DNA of 64,000 nucleotides. Origin: Magnolia sinica. Lineage: Eukaryota; Streptophyta; Magnoliopsida; Magnoliales; Magnoliaceae. The stretch covers positions 7,354,501 to 7,418,500 of the forward strand of contig NC_080577.1 of the NCBI RefSeq assembly GCF_029962835.1, read 5' to 3'. The position numbers and the translations under genes are program-made. Below the pieces are notes generated by a model. The model saw nothing but the letters and a program-made list of their open reading frames with translations. It was not told where the DNA came from and made no database searches. Shown piece after piece: positions 33,046 through 44,204 of the stretch. Every line of letters begins with the position of its first letter. Within the stretch, counting starts at the first letter, position 1.

Positions 33046-35003
33046 GGCGCCCACCCAGATTGACCAGAAGGCAAAAATCTCTTAGACGTCCGTTCGTTGA
33101 TCGAATGTAACTGTTGCTGCATTTCGTTCATCGATGTCCGCTTGTAGGCTACCAACTGAAAGGTTAAAGAGTGTCCTGTCTAGGAGCTTTTCTAGACATG
33201 ATGCAACCAATGCGGGGCCCATCAGACTAAGGGTTTACATCATTGAGAAATGAGACTCACTTGTACATATTCAAGGATACTGAGGACGCTGACCCTCGGT
33301 TTACGGATATTGAAAGAGGAGGGGCTGTCCCTGGGCCTCTAATGCGTGTATTTTTTGGCCCCATTGTGGATGGACGACAACCCAAAAATCTCACCTACAA
33401 ATCTTGGGCTCCTTTTTTTAAGTGAAATGTTTCTCTTCTTAACTGTATATTCATGTGGGCTCTGTCGGAGTTTCTACTGGGGCATGGTTGGTTATTCTGA
33501 GGCACGATGATTGGGATCGCCGCTAAATGATGGGCCCCACGTAGTGACACTGAAACCCGAAATCCCTGTATGCATCAACGTTGTGAATTTCCTCTTTCCT
33601 GCGAGCACTTGCTGAGCAGAGGAATTATATCCTCAACCCAAGGACATGCACATTATTCTCCAGTTCTTTCTGTTTGTCAAAGGAGGTCCATGGTTCAGTA
33701 ATCCTGACTATTCGTCTGTGAGGCCCATCTTAAATGAACCATGCCCTAGAAATCTTATTGGTTCTATATGGTTGAGAGGAGAAGTTCAGCAATTAATGGG
33801 TCTACATTCTATTAAAGAGCTCCAAGATTACTGACACTCAAGTGGGGAGCTATTTGAAGCTCAGGTACCGTGTCAAGGTTCGCACACATGCACTCAAAAT
33901 TATAATGTGACAGTTCAGATTATGTTATAATACCATAATCATGTTTATTGAAGATCCTAACTAAGGGTGCAAATTACATTCGGCTAACATGATCCCGACT
34001 GCTCCAATCTGAACTTTTTATCAGGTTGGGTTGGCTTAGGTTGAGGTTGGGTTGGCTTCAGGATAAATGTCACACTTTGAAATTCAAGGACTGAGTATAT
34101 ACCCTTAGACTTGAGTTTTGATTCGTAATTCGTACATTGTATATTTAACTAATTTTATTATAAGATTATTAAGATACAAAAATAATATTCATTTTACGTT
34201 TCAACTAGATATATTCTCAATTATTCATACAAAATGATTTAAGCATCAATATCCATCTATTCTCAATATCTATAAACATTCAATCAATATAAATTAAGCA
34301 CCATTCATCCGATAATACAACTTACCATTAAGTACTCGTTACAAACTTATAACAAATTAAATAAAATTTGTCATTATTGCTTATCTATCACAAATTTATG
34401 GTATAAATAAAAAATCAAACAAGTTTTTAGTGATTCTCAATCACTACTTACTGACCAAAAACCCACAAAACCCACGATTGTCTAGATTTCTCATGAGCAT
34501 CTAGGTTTGGAAGATTGGTGGCGCCATGATCATTTTGTCAGCTTAAACTGTCATCTATAATTTGTTCTGCTTTTGCTACTTTGCCAATTGTGTTGCACCT
34601 ATATTTAGACGAACAAAATTAGCTTGTAGCCTTTTTGTTTTGTTTTGTTTTTTTTTTGTTTTTTTAAAGTTTTATATCTTTATAATACTCTTGTTAAGGA
34701 ATGCCACTATTTTCATTGTAAGAAATTCAATGTTTCCAATATAAAGTGAACTCATATGAAAGACTAATCTTCTCATTTATAAATTATTTAATTATATTAT
34801 TAATTGAAAATTAAGCAATTAAACCAATCCTTACAAATTTAATCATAATCCAACTATTTCGGCACTTGAGGTTATAAGTACAATTTGATTTGAATCGAGC
34901 TATTACATAGTTGCACAGGTATACACTTATAGCTGCGTGTTCGAGTTGAATAGAACACGTGTACAGTTTCTCAATGCACGTGCAAGAAGCAGGTCTGTGC
35001 CTA
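33046..35003. other. Intergenic, AT-rich spacer
   Basis: No host gene is evident. 33,960-34,900 is notably AT-rich, with 'GGGTTGGGTTGGCTTAGG' near its start that resembles a degraded GGGTT-rich MITE. The rest is unassigned. Confidence 0.5.
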
Positions 35004-35018
35004 GTTTAAGAAAGTTCT

Positions 35019-35061
35019 ATTTTTTTTTCCTGTTACCTTGTTAGTACACCCACGGTCAGAT
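35019..35061 (-). mobile_element. 43-bp SINE tail insertion with 15-bp target duplication
   Basis: The exact repeat GTTTAAGAAAGTTCT at 35004-35018 and 35062-35076 flanks a T run followed by TTGTTAGTACACCCAC.GTCA, identical in type to the 3' end of the minus-strand SINE at 32911-33045. It is an extreme 5' truncation. Confidence 0.85.
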
Positions 35062-35703
35062 GTTTAAGAAAGTTCTTAGCTCTTAAATGGACCACGCTTA
35101 TCATACCCCGCCTAGCGGCCTAGGTATCTATTGTAGTTACCTTGTTTAACATGGGAAAAGTACTTAAATTTGCATGAAATCAACCCCATTATCAGGTTGA
35201 TTTAATACCAGGTGGGCCACTCTATAAAATTATACCTAAAATATTTAAACTCACCTGGCATGCATGACCCTCTCTAGTTTTGGAATTATGTGATTTTGGG
35301 TCATTCTTTCATCTCGACGAGGCATATCAGATGAACGGATTCGATGACATAGCAACACCACAGTAAGTCATATATAAAATCAGTGGTGGGCGTCCCGTCC
35401 CAACTATTTCCTTTGGTGTTCTCCAATTGAAATCTCGGATCATCATGACTTTTAGTTTCCATGGTTAATATGAAACACTATATCTGATGAACGGGTTGGA
35501 TCTGATGAAAATCCCACCCATGTCGCGGATGAATGGCGTGGATAAAACACACATGCATCACGGTAGTCCCAGGCCCATAGAGTCCAATCAGATTGACAAC
35601 GCGGGCGAGCCGTGCGAAGGGACTTTCGGAATAGTAACGTGCGACTGGCAGTAAGGAACCATCACTGCATTGACACGTGTCTACACTGTCATGCATGGAG
35701 ATG

Positions 35704-36174
35704 CCGCCTGTTCCAGGTTCGGGACAGGCAGAGGCTTCGATGGGCCACCGGGGTGCTACCGTCATGTTTGACTTCTATCTACACCGTCCATTCATTTTTT
35801 TCCATATCTTTTTAGATTATTATCACAAAATAAGGCATTTACAAGGCTCAAGTCGACCACACCACCGGAAGCAGCGGTGCTAAAGGCACCCACCATGTTG
35901 TTTATTTGCCATCTAACCTATTGATATAGTCGTATATACATGGATGAAGTGAAGAAACAAATATCATCGTGATCCGAAACTTCTGTGGTCCGTATTAATT
36001 TTTCAACGGTATGAATTTAATCCCCTCTATGTAGTCCACCTGAGACTTAGATATTAATTATTTTTGGGTTGTTATTCAAAAGTCATTTACTGAAATAGAT
36101 GGACGGTGTGGATGGAATCTACACATCACGTCGGCCCTTTGGAGCCCAGCCTGTCCCGGGCTCAGAACAGGCGG
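35704..36174. mobile_element. GC-rich inverted-repeat MITE
   Basis: The left end CCGCCTGTTCCAGGTTCGGG (then ACAGGC) matches the reverse complement of the right end, CCGCCTGTTCTGAGCCCGGG (then ACAGGC). ACACCGTCCATTC / ACACCGTCCATCTA follow inward. It resembles the family at 39600 and 44205 in its internal sequence (for example 'CTATTGATA' and 'GATGGACGGTGTGGAT'). No target duplication was seen. Confidence 0.55.
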
Positions 36175-38583
36175 GGTAGTACCTAATCCGCGCCCGTTCC
36201 TTACGCCTTCCTTCTCACACACAATGTTGCCACGTGTCAGAACCGTCTTGTCTGGCTGATTGAAGACGTGTTTACTCGGTATTAGCCCGACCCGACAGCC
36301 ATCTTTCTCTTCGTCGACGCGTCCGAGTCACGTCGTCCCGTAACATTTCCGTTCCTTATTTGTGGTCCGCGGACTACTAAAGCTCATTACTATTTCTCTG
36401 ATTGGACAAAGTGTACGGGTGATCGGAACCGTTAAATCGAAGACAAATATGAAAATATAGATTGCTAAAATTGAGCCTATCTAGATACTGAATGCATGGA
36501 CATCTATGATGATGGAAGCTATAAAGATTCAAGTCCATTTTTGGCATGGTTACAATCATTTTTACGGAAAAAGTGGGCCCCCTGTGGCAGAACGAATAAC
36601 TTAAGGTTTGTATTGACACCAATATGCATGTATAAAACTTTCAATTCAGTAGCTCGCGGAGTACTGAACCTTGTATATCTGTACTGGCCTTCTACGCTTG
36701 CAGAAATTCTGGGCTTTAGTACTACGGGACCCCTATTTAGTATTTACACCGAGTTCGTTTTCCCTCTGTCGATCGTGACTCAGGATTCAGCGTCGCCAGC
36801 CAGTGGGGCCCACATGCTTTGATAGTCTTATGATTTGAACCGTCCACACTATCTTCACTACCACAAGATTGGACTACCAGGATGTATGGTCAGAGGGCTT
36901 TTGTTTCTTCAATGTAGACCGTTAATCTTTTTTTTTTTTTTTTAAAGCAGATGAACGGTTCGGATCTTTCAAGTAAAGAAAGAATATCAAGAGGAACACG
37001 TCTGTTTCATGAGCCGTTAGACTTCCACTATACAGATATGTCCGGTCACGTGGAATTAGAACCGTCGATTTTCAAACTAGATTTTAAATCCTCCCGAGAT
37101 GGGATGCGGCCTACCAAACGCGTACTATAAAGAAATGAGTATTTGGTGACATTCCAAATTCAACTAACTCTTCGTTCGCTGAATCATCCCAATACAAATG
37201 TAGTCTTTTCATACGGTTTTTAGAATATAATAGAGACATGTAGTCATAAGCATTTGGTAAACATATGCCTAACCACAATGCGATAATCCCTGATTTGCCC
37301 TTGCAATTTTAAATGGAATCAATGATGTTGCACGTTTGTAATCTGAAGTTTACGATGGCATTTTGGTAATAGTTAGTAAATTTAAGGTACAAATTTCGAA
37401 CAATTGGTGGGGAATTTTAAAAGTAAATATCGCTCATATCAAACCAGTTGGACTGCTAATTTATGGCCCCATTCATCAGGTGGGCCACATTATAACACAA
37501 TGGATAGCCGTTGATATGATACCAAGATTTAGGTGTGGCCCACTTGCATTGCCTTGTTATATCTTTAAAATCGAGGAGGTCTCACGTACAACTAGTTGGA
37601 CAATGGCATACATGTTAACGTGTGAGGTTTGTACAACATCAAACCCGTCTAAAAGGTTAGCCCCACCATGAAGAATACCTTATGATAAAATCCTCATGAT
37701 CTAGTGCATACCATCATCGAAATTATGTGTGTGGACTACCTGATGAGCGGATTGATCTGTTTTCTATCCTATTCAATCTCTATGATGGGGCCAATCTATT
37801 GGACGTCTTGGATGTGATACACGCATGACAAGCATGCAACAAACTATACTGGTGGGGTCCAGCTAGTTATGCTTGCCGCCTTCCTTTTTAAATGGCATCA
37901 CCAACTGTAATCTACCCAATGAGTAGATTTATTTATTATTATTATTTTTTCGGAAATGAGGAAAAACGGTATGGACAGTATGCAAGTTGCAATCTAGTGG
38001 GTGGGGGCATTTTGGGAATTAGCGGTACTTAAGAGGTGTTAGATGTGTGAAAGTACAATTCACGGTACGTGCATTTTAGAATTAGACGGTTTACATGCTG
38101 GTCTAAGCTAGGAAAATTGTAATCTAGACCTTTGAATAAATGAAATAAATATTTTTAGATACTTTAGAAGGGCGATTTGGAAATAAACGGTTTAAATACT
38201 CCAACAAGATTGCCATTTTTGTCCACTAGATGGTGGGCATTTTGGGAATAAATTCAAAAAATAGGTTTGCAAAGTTTCTAGAACAGATTTCTCTTAAAGG
38301 TAGGCCCCACCTTGAGTATGAATGTGTTCGCTTCATTCTTCGGTTGGATGTACATGCGTACATTGAGTGGTCCATTATTTTCTATGATGTGGCCCACCTG
38401 ATTAACGGATTAGCATGATTTTTGCACCCAATGATTCAAAATGATCAGTTCTATCTTTTCAATGGTTCAGATGCCTTGTACCTGTTACACATTGGCTGTA
38501 TGTTTTGAATGGATCATAACCTGAATGTCACCATTGGCATGGATGCAAAGATTCCTCAATTTCGCAATCTTGCACGCATTTAA
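36175..38583. other. Intergenic spacer with scattered repeat fragments
   Basis: No gene is recognised. Short motifs such as AGGTGGGCCACAT (37490) and GATGTGGCCCACCTG (38388), plus T tracts at 36929 and 37937, point to degraded copies of the 'GTGGGCCCAC' repeat families. The small open frames have no recognisable domains. Confidence 0.5.
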
Positions 38584-38790
38584 GGGGCGTTTGGATCTTA
38601 AATTACTTAAGATAAACTACTCATGTCTCAAGTAACTTATCTTCATTTTACTTATTAAGCCAAAGTGATTAAGTAACTTTAATAAAAATTACTTATAAAT
38701 GATTTTAAACCAAACTTATATAAAAAAGTTACTTATCCACTGCTGTAAATTAAAAAAAAAAAAAAGTAATTTATTTAGTGGTATCCAAAC
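38584..38790 (+). mobile_element. Short MITE (GTTTGGAT...ATCCAAAC), arm A
   Basis: It starts GGGGCGTTTGGAT and ends GTATCCAAAC, and it is rich in AAGTAACTTAT motifs. A second, diverged copy in opposite orientation lies at 40800-40950: its reverse complement reads GCTACTTATGTCTGAAAGTA, ACTTATTAA and GTGATTAAGTAACTT, in the same order. Confidence 0.6.
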
Positions 38791-38857
38791 AAGTACTTGG
38801 GAACTGCTTAGGAAGATATAGTTGCAAATCGGAGATAAGAGAAGAAACCCTAAATCC

Positions 38858-38906
38858 ATGCCGTTGAAATTTCAGCAAGGCCACATTCAAATTCGAGCTC
38901 CAAAAG
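38858..38906 (+). other. First-exon-like sequence, unrecognised
   Basis: AAACCCTAAATCC is followed by ATG and a 49-nt frame (MPLKFQQGHIQIRAPK) that ends at a strong splice donor AAAAG|GTACGT. The telo-box-like AAACCCTAA next to a start codon is common in plant gene leaders. I do not recognise the protein and found no second exon. It may be an orphan exon carried by a repeat, or chance. Confidence 0.25.
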
Positions 38907-39599
38907 GTACGTTAAAACATCCAAATTTTAAATAGCTGGTTGCATCTGCACGTAGAATCTCTACAGTAGCATCTAATGGGTCATTTGATTTTCAAGATTT
39001 TCTGTGCCTCACTTACTTTTCAAAGCCTGTTTTTGTCTTTGAAATTTCAACATATCAGGTTTAAGTAATGGATGCATGTGCATGAATATATACATGCATT
39101 TAAGCGAGCACGCTGCGCTTTTATTACGTGCATTCCTGGAGAACATACATACTCGTTCCACGTAAGCATGCAAACGCTTTCATGCAAAACTGAATTTATT
39201 GCCAACCACGTGAAGTGTTTTTATTTTATTGTGTATATGCTCTTCCTCAAATTGAAATTTAACTCATTTCACATTAATGTATCACATGATATTATATCAG
39301 AAAATATTCTCGGTACGATAAACAATGTTAGACGACCATACCCAATCTGGCATACATGAAAGGTGGTGTATGTGTACGTGTTTTCGAAGTAGTCTGCCCT
39401 TGGAGAGATAAAAGAGCCAATCCAGGCCATTCATCAGTTGTTTATTATTACTATTATTATTATTATTTTATTTGTGTTTATCAGGTTGGTCGTGCTGTGA
39501 ATGCTCCCTGGCCTGAAAATAGGCCGGTCAATTCATCAGGTGCACCACGTGCGTACAACTTAAAGCTGGGTGGGGATGACTGGTGGTGTATTTTTAACG

Positions 39600-40132
39600 G
39601 GGAGCTGATTAGGTGCGGCCCAGGCCTAACCCAAGACGGTGCCGACCTTACTGTGGGGCCCACCTTAATGTGTGTATTCTACATCCATGCCGTCCATCCG
39701 TTTTTTCAGATTATTTTAGGGAATGAGCAAAAAATGAAGTGATCCAAATCTCAAGTGGACCATAACTTAGGAAACAGTGGTGATTGACCATTAAAAACTT
39801 TTTGTGAGCCGCAAAGTTCTGGATCAAGCTGATATTTATTTTGTCACATTATCGAGTTTTGTGTGACCTTATCAAGAGATCAGATGGAAAATAGAAATAC
39901 GGGAATATTACGGCGGCCCCTAGGAAATTTTAATGGTGGGGAATTCAATCAACACTGTTTCCTGTAGTATGGTCCACCTTAGATTTGGATCCGTTTCATT
40001 TTTGTACTCATGCCCTAAAATTATATGAAAAACGGATGGACGGCATAGATGTATAATAAATGTAACAAGGTGGGCCCTATGATAAGGGCTGCACCATCTG
40101 GGTAAGGCCAAGACCGCACCTAATCCGCTCCC
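39600..40132. mobile_element. Mutator-like long-TIR MITE with 10-bp target duplication
   Basis: The terminal inverted repeat is over 100 bp: GGGAGCTGATTAGGTGCGGC at the left pairs with the reverse complement of the right end, GGGAGCGGATTAGGTGCGGT. Both arms continue through GGGCCCACCTT and CATGCCGTCCATCCGTTTTT (right arm CTATGCCGTCCATCCGTTTT). ATTTTTAACG (39590-39599) and ATTTTCAACG (40133-40142) flank it. Long arms with a 9-11 bp duplication fit Mutator-like elements. It is non-coding. Confidence 0.85.
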
Positions 40133-40420
40133 ATTTTCAACGCAAACATCTTGCTTACGTGATTAAATGTGGAACGTCATGATTTATGGGGCCGGGCATA
40201 TTCGCGGGCCCCACTTAATGAATGGTCCAGATGCTGCACATGCATGGCGTTGGGGGCAGGGAGCTTAGTTGCCTATTCAACGTCTCCTCGCCACAGTACC
40301 TTCAGCGCTAACTGGATAACCTGAACATATATATATGGTGCTTCCACAGAAGATAGATGGTTGCGATCATCTGACCAGCTAGGAAAGTGGGCCCCAAAAG
40401 GCAGATGGATGCGGATGAAC

Positions 40421-40725
40421 TCAGTCACGATTTACGCAAAAGCAACTTGTGTGAAATACCATCTCCTGGGCTGGGCGTACGAAATGGGGGTCTACTTCAG
40501 CTGACGATGGTAGAAGTACTGCATAGTAATTTCTGCCTTTCCCGTCTCGGTAAAACAGCAGAGAAATAGGGAAACAGACCACCTTATATCCATTCAAAAG
40601 GAAGAGACAAGACCCCTTGCATTTGGGACAGGTTCCAGTGCCTCTGATGGCATGGGGGTACATTACCTCCTCAATATTTCTGCACATACGGCATACATCG
40701 ACTAGATCTGTACCGTTAATCTCAC
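40421..40725 (-). other. Cysteine-pair open frame, unrecognised (possible gene fragment)
   Basis: On the minus strand a frame following a splice-acceptor-like CTAG reads VDVCRMCRN and then RGTGTCPKCKG. It thus has two C-x2-C pairs, vaguely like DnaJ-type cysteine-rich proteins, and then loses any recognisable pattern. No splice partner was found. It may be a captured or decayed exon, or chance; I do not assign a function. Confidence 0.2.
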
Positions 40726-40799
40726 AGGGACAATATCACATTGGCCACGGTATAAAATTAACAAATCTATCCCTTTCATTCATGGCATACAAATGATAC

Positions 40800-40950
40800 G
40801 ATACCACCAAATAAGTTACTTTTTCTTCTTACAACAGTAGATAAATAAGTTTGGTATAAAGTTACTTAATCACTTCAATTTAATAAGTAGAAATCAAGAT
40901 AAGTTACTTTCAGACATAAGTAGCTTATTTTCAAGAGGCTTATACAAATT
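40800..40950 (-). mobile_element. Short MITE, arm B (inverted relative of 38584-38790)
   Basis: This is the reverse complement of the same family as 38584-38790, with AAGTAACTTATCTTGATTTC and TTATTTGGTGGTATC. With arm A it forms a widely spaced inverted pair around 2.0 kb. Confidence 0.55.
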
Positions 40951-41007
40951 GATAAATTTAAACTATTTTGTGGGAACTTGGATGGTTTTTTTTTTTTTGG
41001 AAAATAA

Positions 41008-41046
41008 TCTCTCTCTCTCTCTATACTCACACACACACACACACAC
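41008..41046. repeat. (CT)n then (CA)n compound microsatellite
   Basis: (CT)7 at 41008-41022, a short spacer ATACT, then (CA)9-10 to 41046. Confidence 0.9.
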
Positions 41047-41564
41047 ATTCATATTAGATTAATTTAGTCTAACACCATCCTCCCCAGAAATATAAGATGA
41101 TATGAGAAAGTCATCCACTGATTTATTTGGAAAATAAAATAGAAGTTTCAAAGTATTGAAGTTAGAGCAGTGAGATGAAGGACAATTTAAATGCAGGTGA
41201 TATAGATTGGTTCATCTGAACAGGAAGTATCATAAAAGATGATAAGGACTTGACAATACACTAGGAAGGACAGGTGTGCGGAAATAGGTTTGCAGAGAAT
41301 GGTTACAAATTGCTTTAGGTGGATAGATTTTGCAGGTACACAAAACTTCATATTGAATATTTGGTTGTCCAAAGACAGCTAGATATCAAATTAAAATGTA
41401 GATGGCAACGATTAGGGGTTCTATATTGATGTTTGTGTATGTCGGTTTAGATCTCTAGATCTGACTTATTAGCAACAACCAAGTATCAAATCCAATCAAA
41501 ATTGAATTACAAAAAACTAGCATATGCTAGAAATATTTGGAAGTTTCTAGAGTTTCCTGTTGTG

Positions 41565-41694
41565 TTTTAGCTGAGTTTGGAATTATTAAAAAGATGCTAT
41601 AGTATTCTTGACAGTAAAAAAACAAAATATTTTAGCTGAGTTTGGAATTATTAAAAAGATGCTATAGTATTCTTGGCAGTAAAAAAACAAAAAA
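41565..41694. repeat. Perfect-like 65-bp tandem duplication
   Basis: TTTTAGCTGAGTTTGGAATT starts at 41565 and 41630, and each copy runs on through GATGCTATAGTATTCTTG and AGTAAAAAAACAAAA. One G/A difference is seen between the copies. Confidence 0.9.
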
Positions 41695-42863
41695 GCCAAG
41701 TTTCGAAACCAAGCCCACTGACATTAAGGAGTCCTGTAGAGTTACTAGGCCAGTAAATCCTAGTGTGGGACTCAAAACTTGTAATCTTTTCAAGATCTAC
41801 TAATCCACTTTCTTATGTTCTCTTACACTAATTAATTGTTACCGTCTAATAATTAGCAGCACCAAACAGATATAGAGTGGCTTGAGCAGGCACTGGTGTT
41901 ATGGAGTTAGCAAGTCCATGATAAATGGATCACATTAAGTGCCTGTTTGCATACTTTAATTAAAATAAGTTATTTTTTAATTTATGTTTAGTAATTAAGG
42001 TTGTTTTTTGAGTAAGCATTAATGTAAAAGTAACTCATGTGTCAAAAGCTACATATCTTAATAACTAAATTTTTTAAAAAAAAATCTTTTTAACCCATGA
42101 CTTTTCTACTTCTTTCTCACATAGGACATGTGAAATGAGACTCTGCTTTCATGGTCCATATCAAAGGAGGCCTTACGTGGTGGATTGTCCACATTAAAGG
42201 TGGGGCTCACACAGTGGACTTTTCACGTAAAAGGTGGACCCCACATGATGGATGACCTCATTTTAATGTGGGCTCACATATAGATGGTCCACATCAAAGG
42301 TCAACTCATAATGATATAAAAAACTCACATTCAAAGCTGGCTAGTATGATGGACAACCCACTTCAAAAGTGGGGCCTGCATGATGGACGATTCACTTTGA
42401 AGGTAGGCTCTACATGATGGGTAGTGGACATTGAAGCCGGACCCCATATGATGGATGGTCCATATTGAGGTGGTCCCACATGATGGGTGGTTTACATCAA
42501 AGGTCAACCCCCTAATAATGAATGTTGACCCATATCCAAGGCGAGCCCTCTATGATGGGCAACTCACTTTGAAGGTGGGGCCCATATGATGGATAGTCCA
42601 CATCAAAGGTCGGCCCTAATGATGAGTGGCCCATATCCAAGGCAGGCCCTACATGATGGACATCCCACATCAGAGGTGGGGCCCACATGATAGACGGTCC
42701 ACATTAAAGATGGGTCCACGTGATGGGTGGTGGATAGTGAAGGTGGGCCCTACTTGATTAATGACCAACATCAAAGGTGCACCCTACATAATGAATTGTA
42801 CACATTAAAGGTCGGGCCATAATAATGAATGCCCCACATTCTAGGTGAGCCCCATATGATGCA

Positions 42864-43808
42864 TAGGGCTGGTCACGAGTTAAGCTAGCTCGAAAAACTC
42901 GCTCGACTCGGCTTGAGTCAGCTTGGATTGACTCGGCTTGAATGACCTATTCGGGCTGAGTCAAGTTAATTATTTGAAGCTCGAGTTGAGTTCGAGCTGA
43001 GTTCAACCAGGGGGCATTTCAACTCGACTCAACTCAAAGCTTGAACTCAAGCTCGACTTGGCTCGATTAATAAATATAAAAGTTGTGGGGAATGCGGAGA
43101 AAATTGAAGTGGGATCTCTTTGCTTTTACCCCAACAGCGAAGAATTTGATGTTGGTGTTGACAGTCTCTTGAATTCAAAATGGTATATTGTATGGAGCAC
43201 TCACATGAATAGACATATTCTTCCTGAATATGTTGTGAGCTACAAGTCCTCAAATCATCTGCAAGGTAATGAAAACTGCGCTTTTGTTTAAGCAGCAACA
43301 AGGCAGGTGGGTCCCACTTTTTTGTGGTCTCAGGTCCATTCAAAATCCTATCCATTGGAAAGTATGGCCTTGATGATGGGTAATTCAGAACATACAATTG
43401 GAGATGCTTTTGGCTCATGGTTCTTCTATCATAAGGCCTACACAGGTGGATTTTTTGGACTGTTGAAGATGGACTACATCCTGTTTCGGTTGTCGGGCCA
43501 AAGTAAAAATGAATTTCGCTTGGTAGAGCGCCATGTAAAATACATTTAAAATTTTTTATTTAGCTTCTCTTCTGAATCAATGGAGGAGGATCAAGAACAG
43601 AATCCATTACTCTCTCACCCAACAAGCTCGAGTTTAACTCGAGGTAAACTCGACTCGACTCGAACCACTAGCTCGACTCGACAGCTTTGACAAACAAGCC
43701 AAAGCTTCAATGTTGAGCTCGAGCTCAAGCTTGAACTTGAGTATAACATGGACAAGCCAAGCCGAGCTTGGCCCACCTCGACTCGACTCGGCTCGATGCC
43801 CACCTCTA
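42864..43808. mobile_element. hAT-like element carrying an SRO/PARP-like gene fragment
   Basis: The ends TAGGGCTGGTCACGAG (left) and TAGAGGTGGGCATCGAG (reverse complement of right) resemble hAT termini. The flanking 8-bp duplication is ATGATGCA (42856-42863) and ATGATGGA (43809-43816), one mismatch. Both subterminal regions (about 190 bp each) are packed with CTCGA / TCGAG motifs, as expected of transposase-binding repeats. Between them, 43079-43265 encodes part of a host gene. No transposase is present, so it is non-autonomous (a Pack-type element). Confidence 0.85.
43079..43265 (+). pseudogene. RCD1/SRO-family PARP-like domain fragment (captured exon)
   Basis: The frame begins KVVGNAEKIEVGS and continues FDVGVDSLLNSKWYIVW and MNRHILPEYVVSYKSSNHLQ. 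It matches my knowledge of the C-terminal half of the PARP-like domain in plant SRO proteins (pattern GVD.L..PK.Y.IW..NMN..I.PE.VVS.K). It ends at CAAG|GTAATG, a good splice donor, so this looks like one exon plus intron start. Upstream exons and the RST domain are absent. Further open frame at 43307-43549 is not recognised. SRO proteins act in stress and developmental signalling through transcription-factor binding; this fragment alone is unlikely to function. Confidence 0.75.
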
Positions 43809-44204
43809 ATGATGGACAACCCACATCAAAGGTAAGGCTCATACAATGAGTGGCTCACATCAAATGTTGGCCCCATATGATGGATGGTGGATGTGAGATA
43901 GACCAAGCAAACTTAAGGGATAATTGCTTGTGATGCTGCAAATCAAACATGCTTATTTACCTTTTAATTGATAAATAATGTTCATTGTTAAACATATAGA
44001 AGAAATAAGTAGAAACCACTCTAAGTTAGTTACCGCATACATAGCTTACATAGCTTGTCGACTGATGAGGATAGTTAAATAAAATAAAAGCGGTGGCCGC
44101 TTCGGATCATCACACACACGTGCCACTTGTATGGTAGTACAAACTGTCGTGGCCCGTCATGAAGTGGATCGGACAACCGAGTCAAAGCGCACAAGTGAAC
44201 AAGA

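Larger units (their letters stand above)
42147..43885. repeat. Minisatellite of about 36-45 bp units, interrupted by a transposon
   Basis: About 18-19 diverged units with a consensus close to ATGATGGATGGTCCACATCA followed by AAGGTGGGGCCCAC run from about 42147 to 42863. They resume at 43809 for about two more units. The interruption is a 945-bp hAT-like element. Unit length and sequence vary, so the array is old. Confidence 0.85.

Noticed and set aside
36496-36822. A 108-aa open frame in the spacer
   Set aside because: No domain, splice context or repeat of the frame was found. The composition matches the surrounding repeats.
42147-43885. CRISPR-like array
   Set aside because: Units vary in length and sequence with no constant repeat or distinct spacers, and the genome is a plant's. 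It is a diverged minisatellite.
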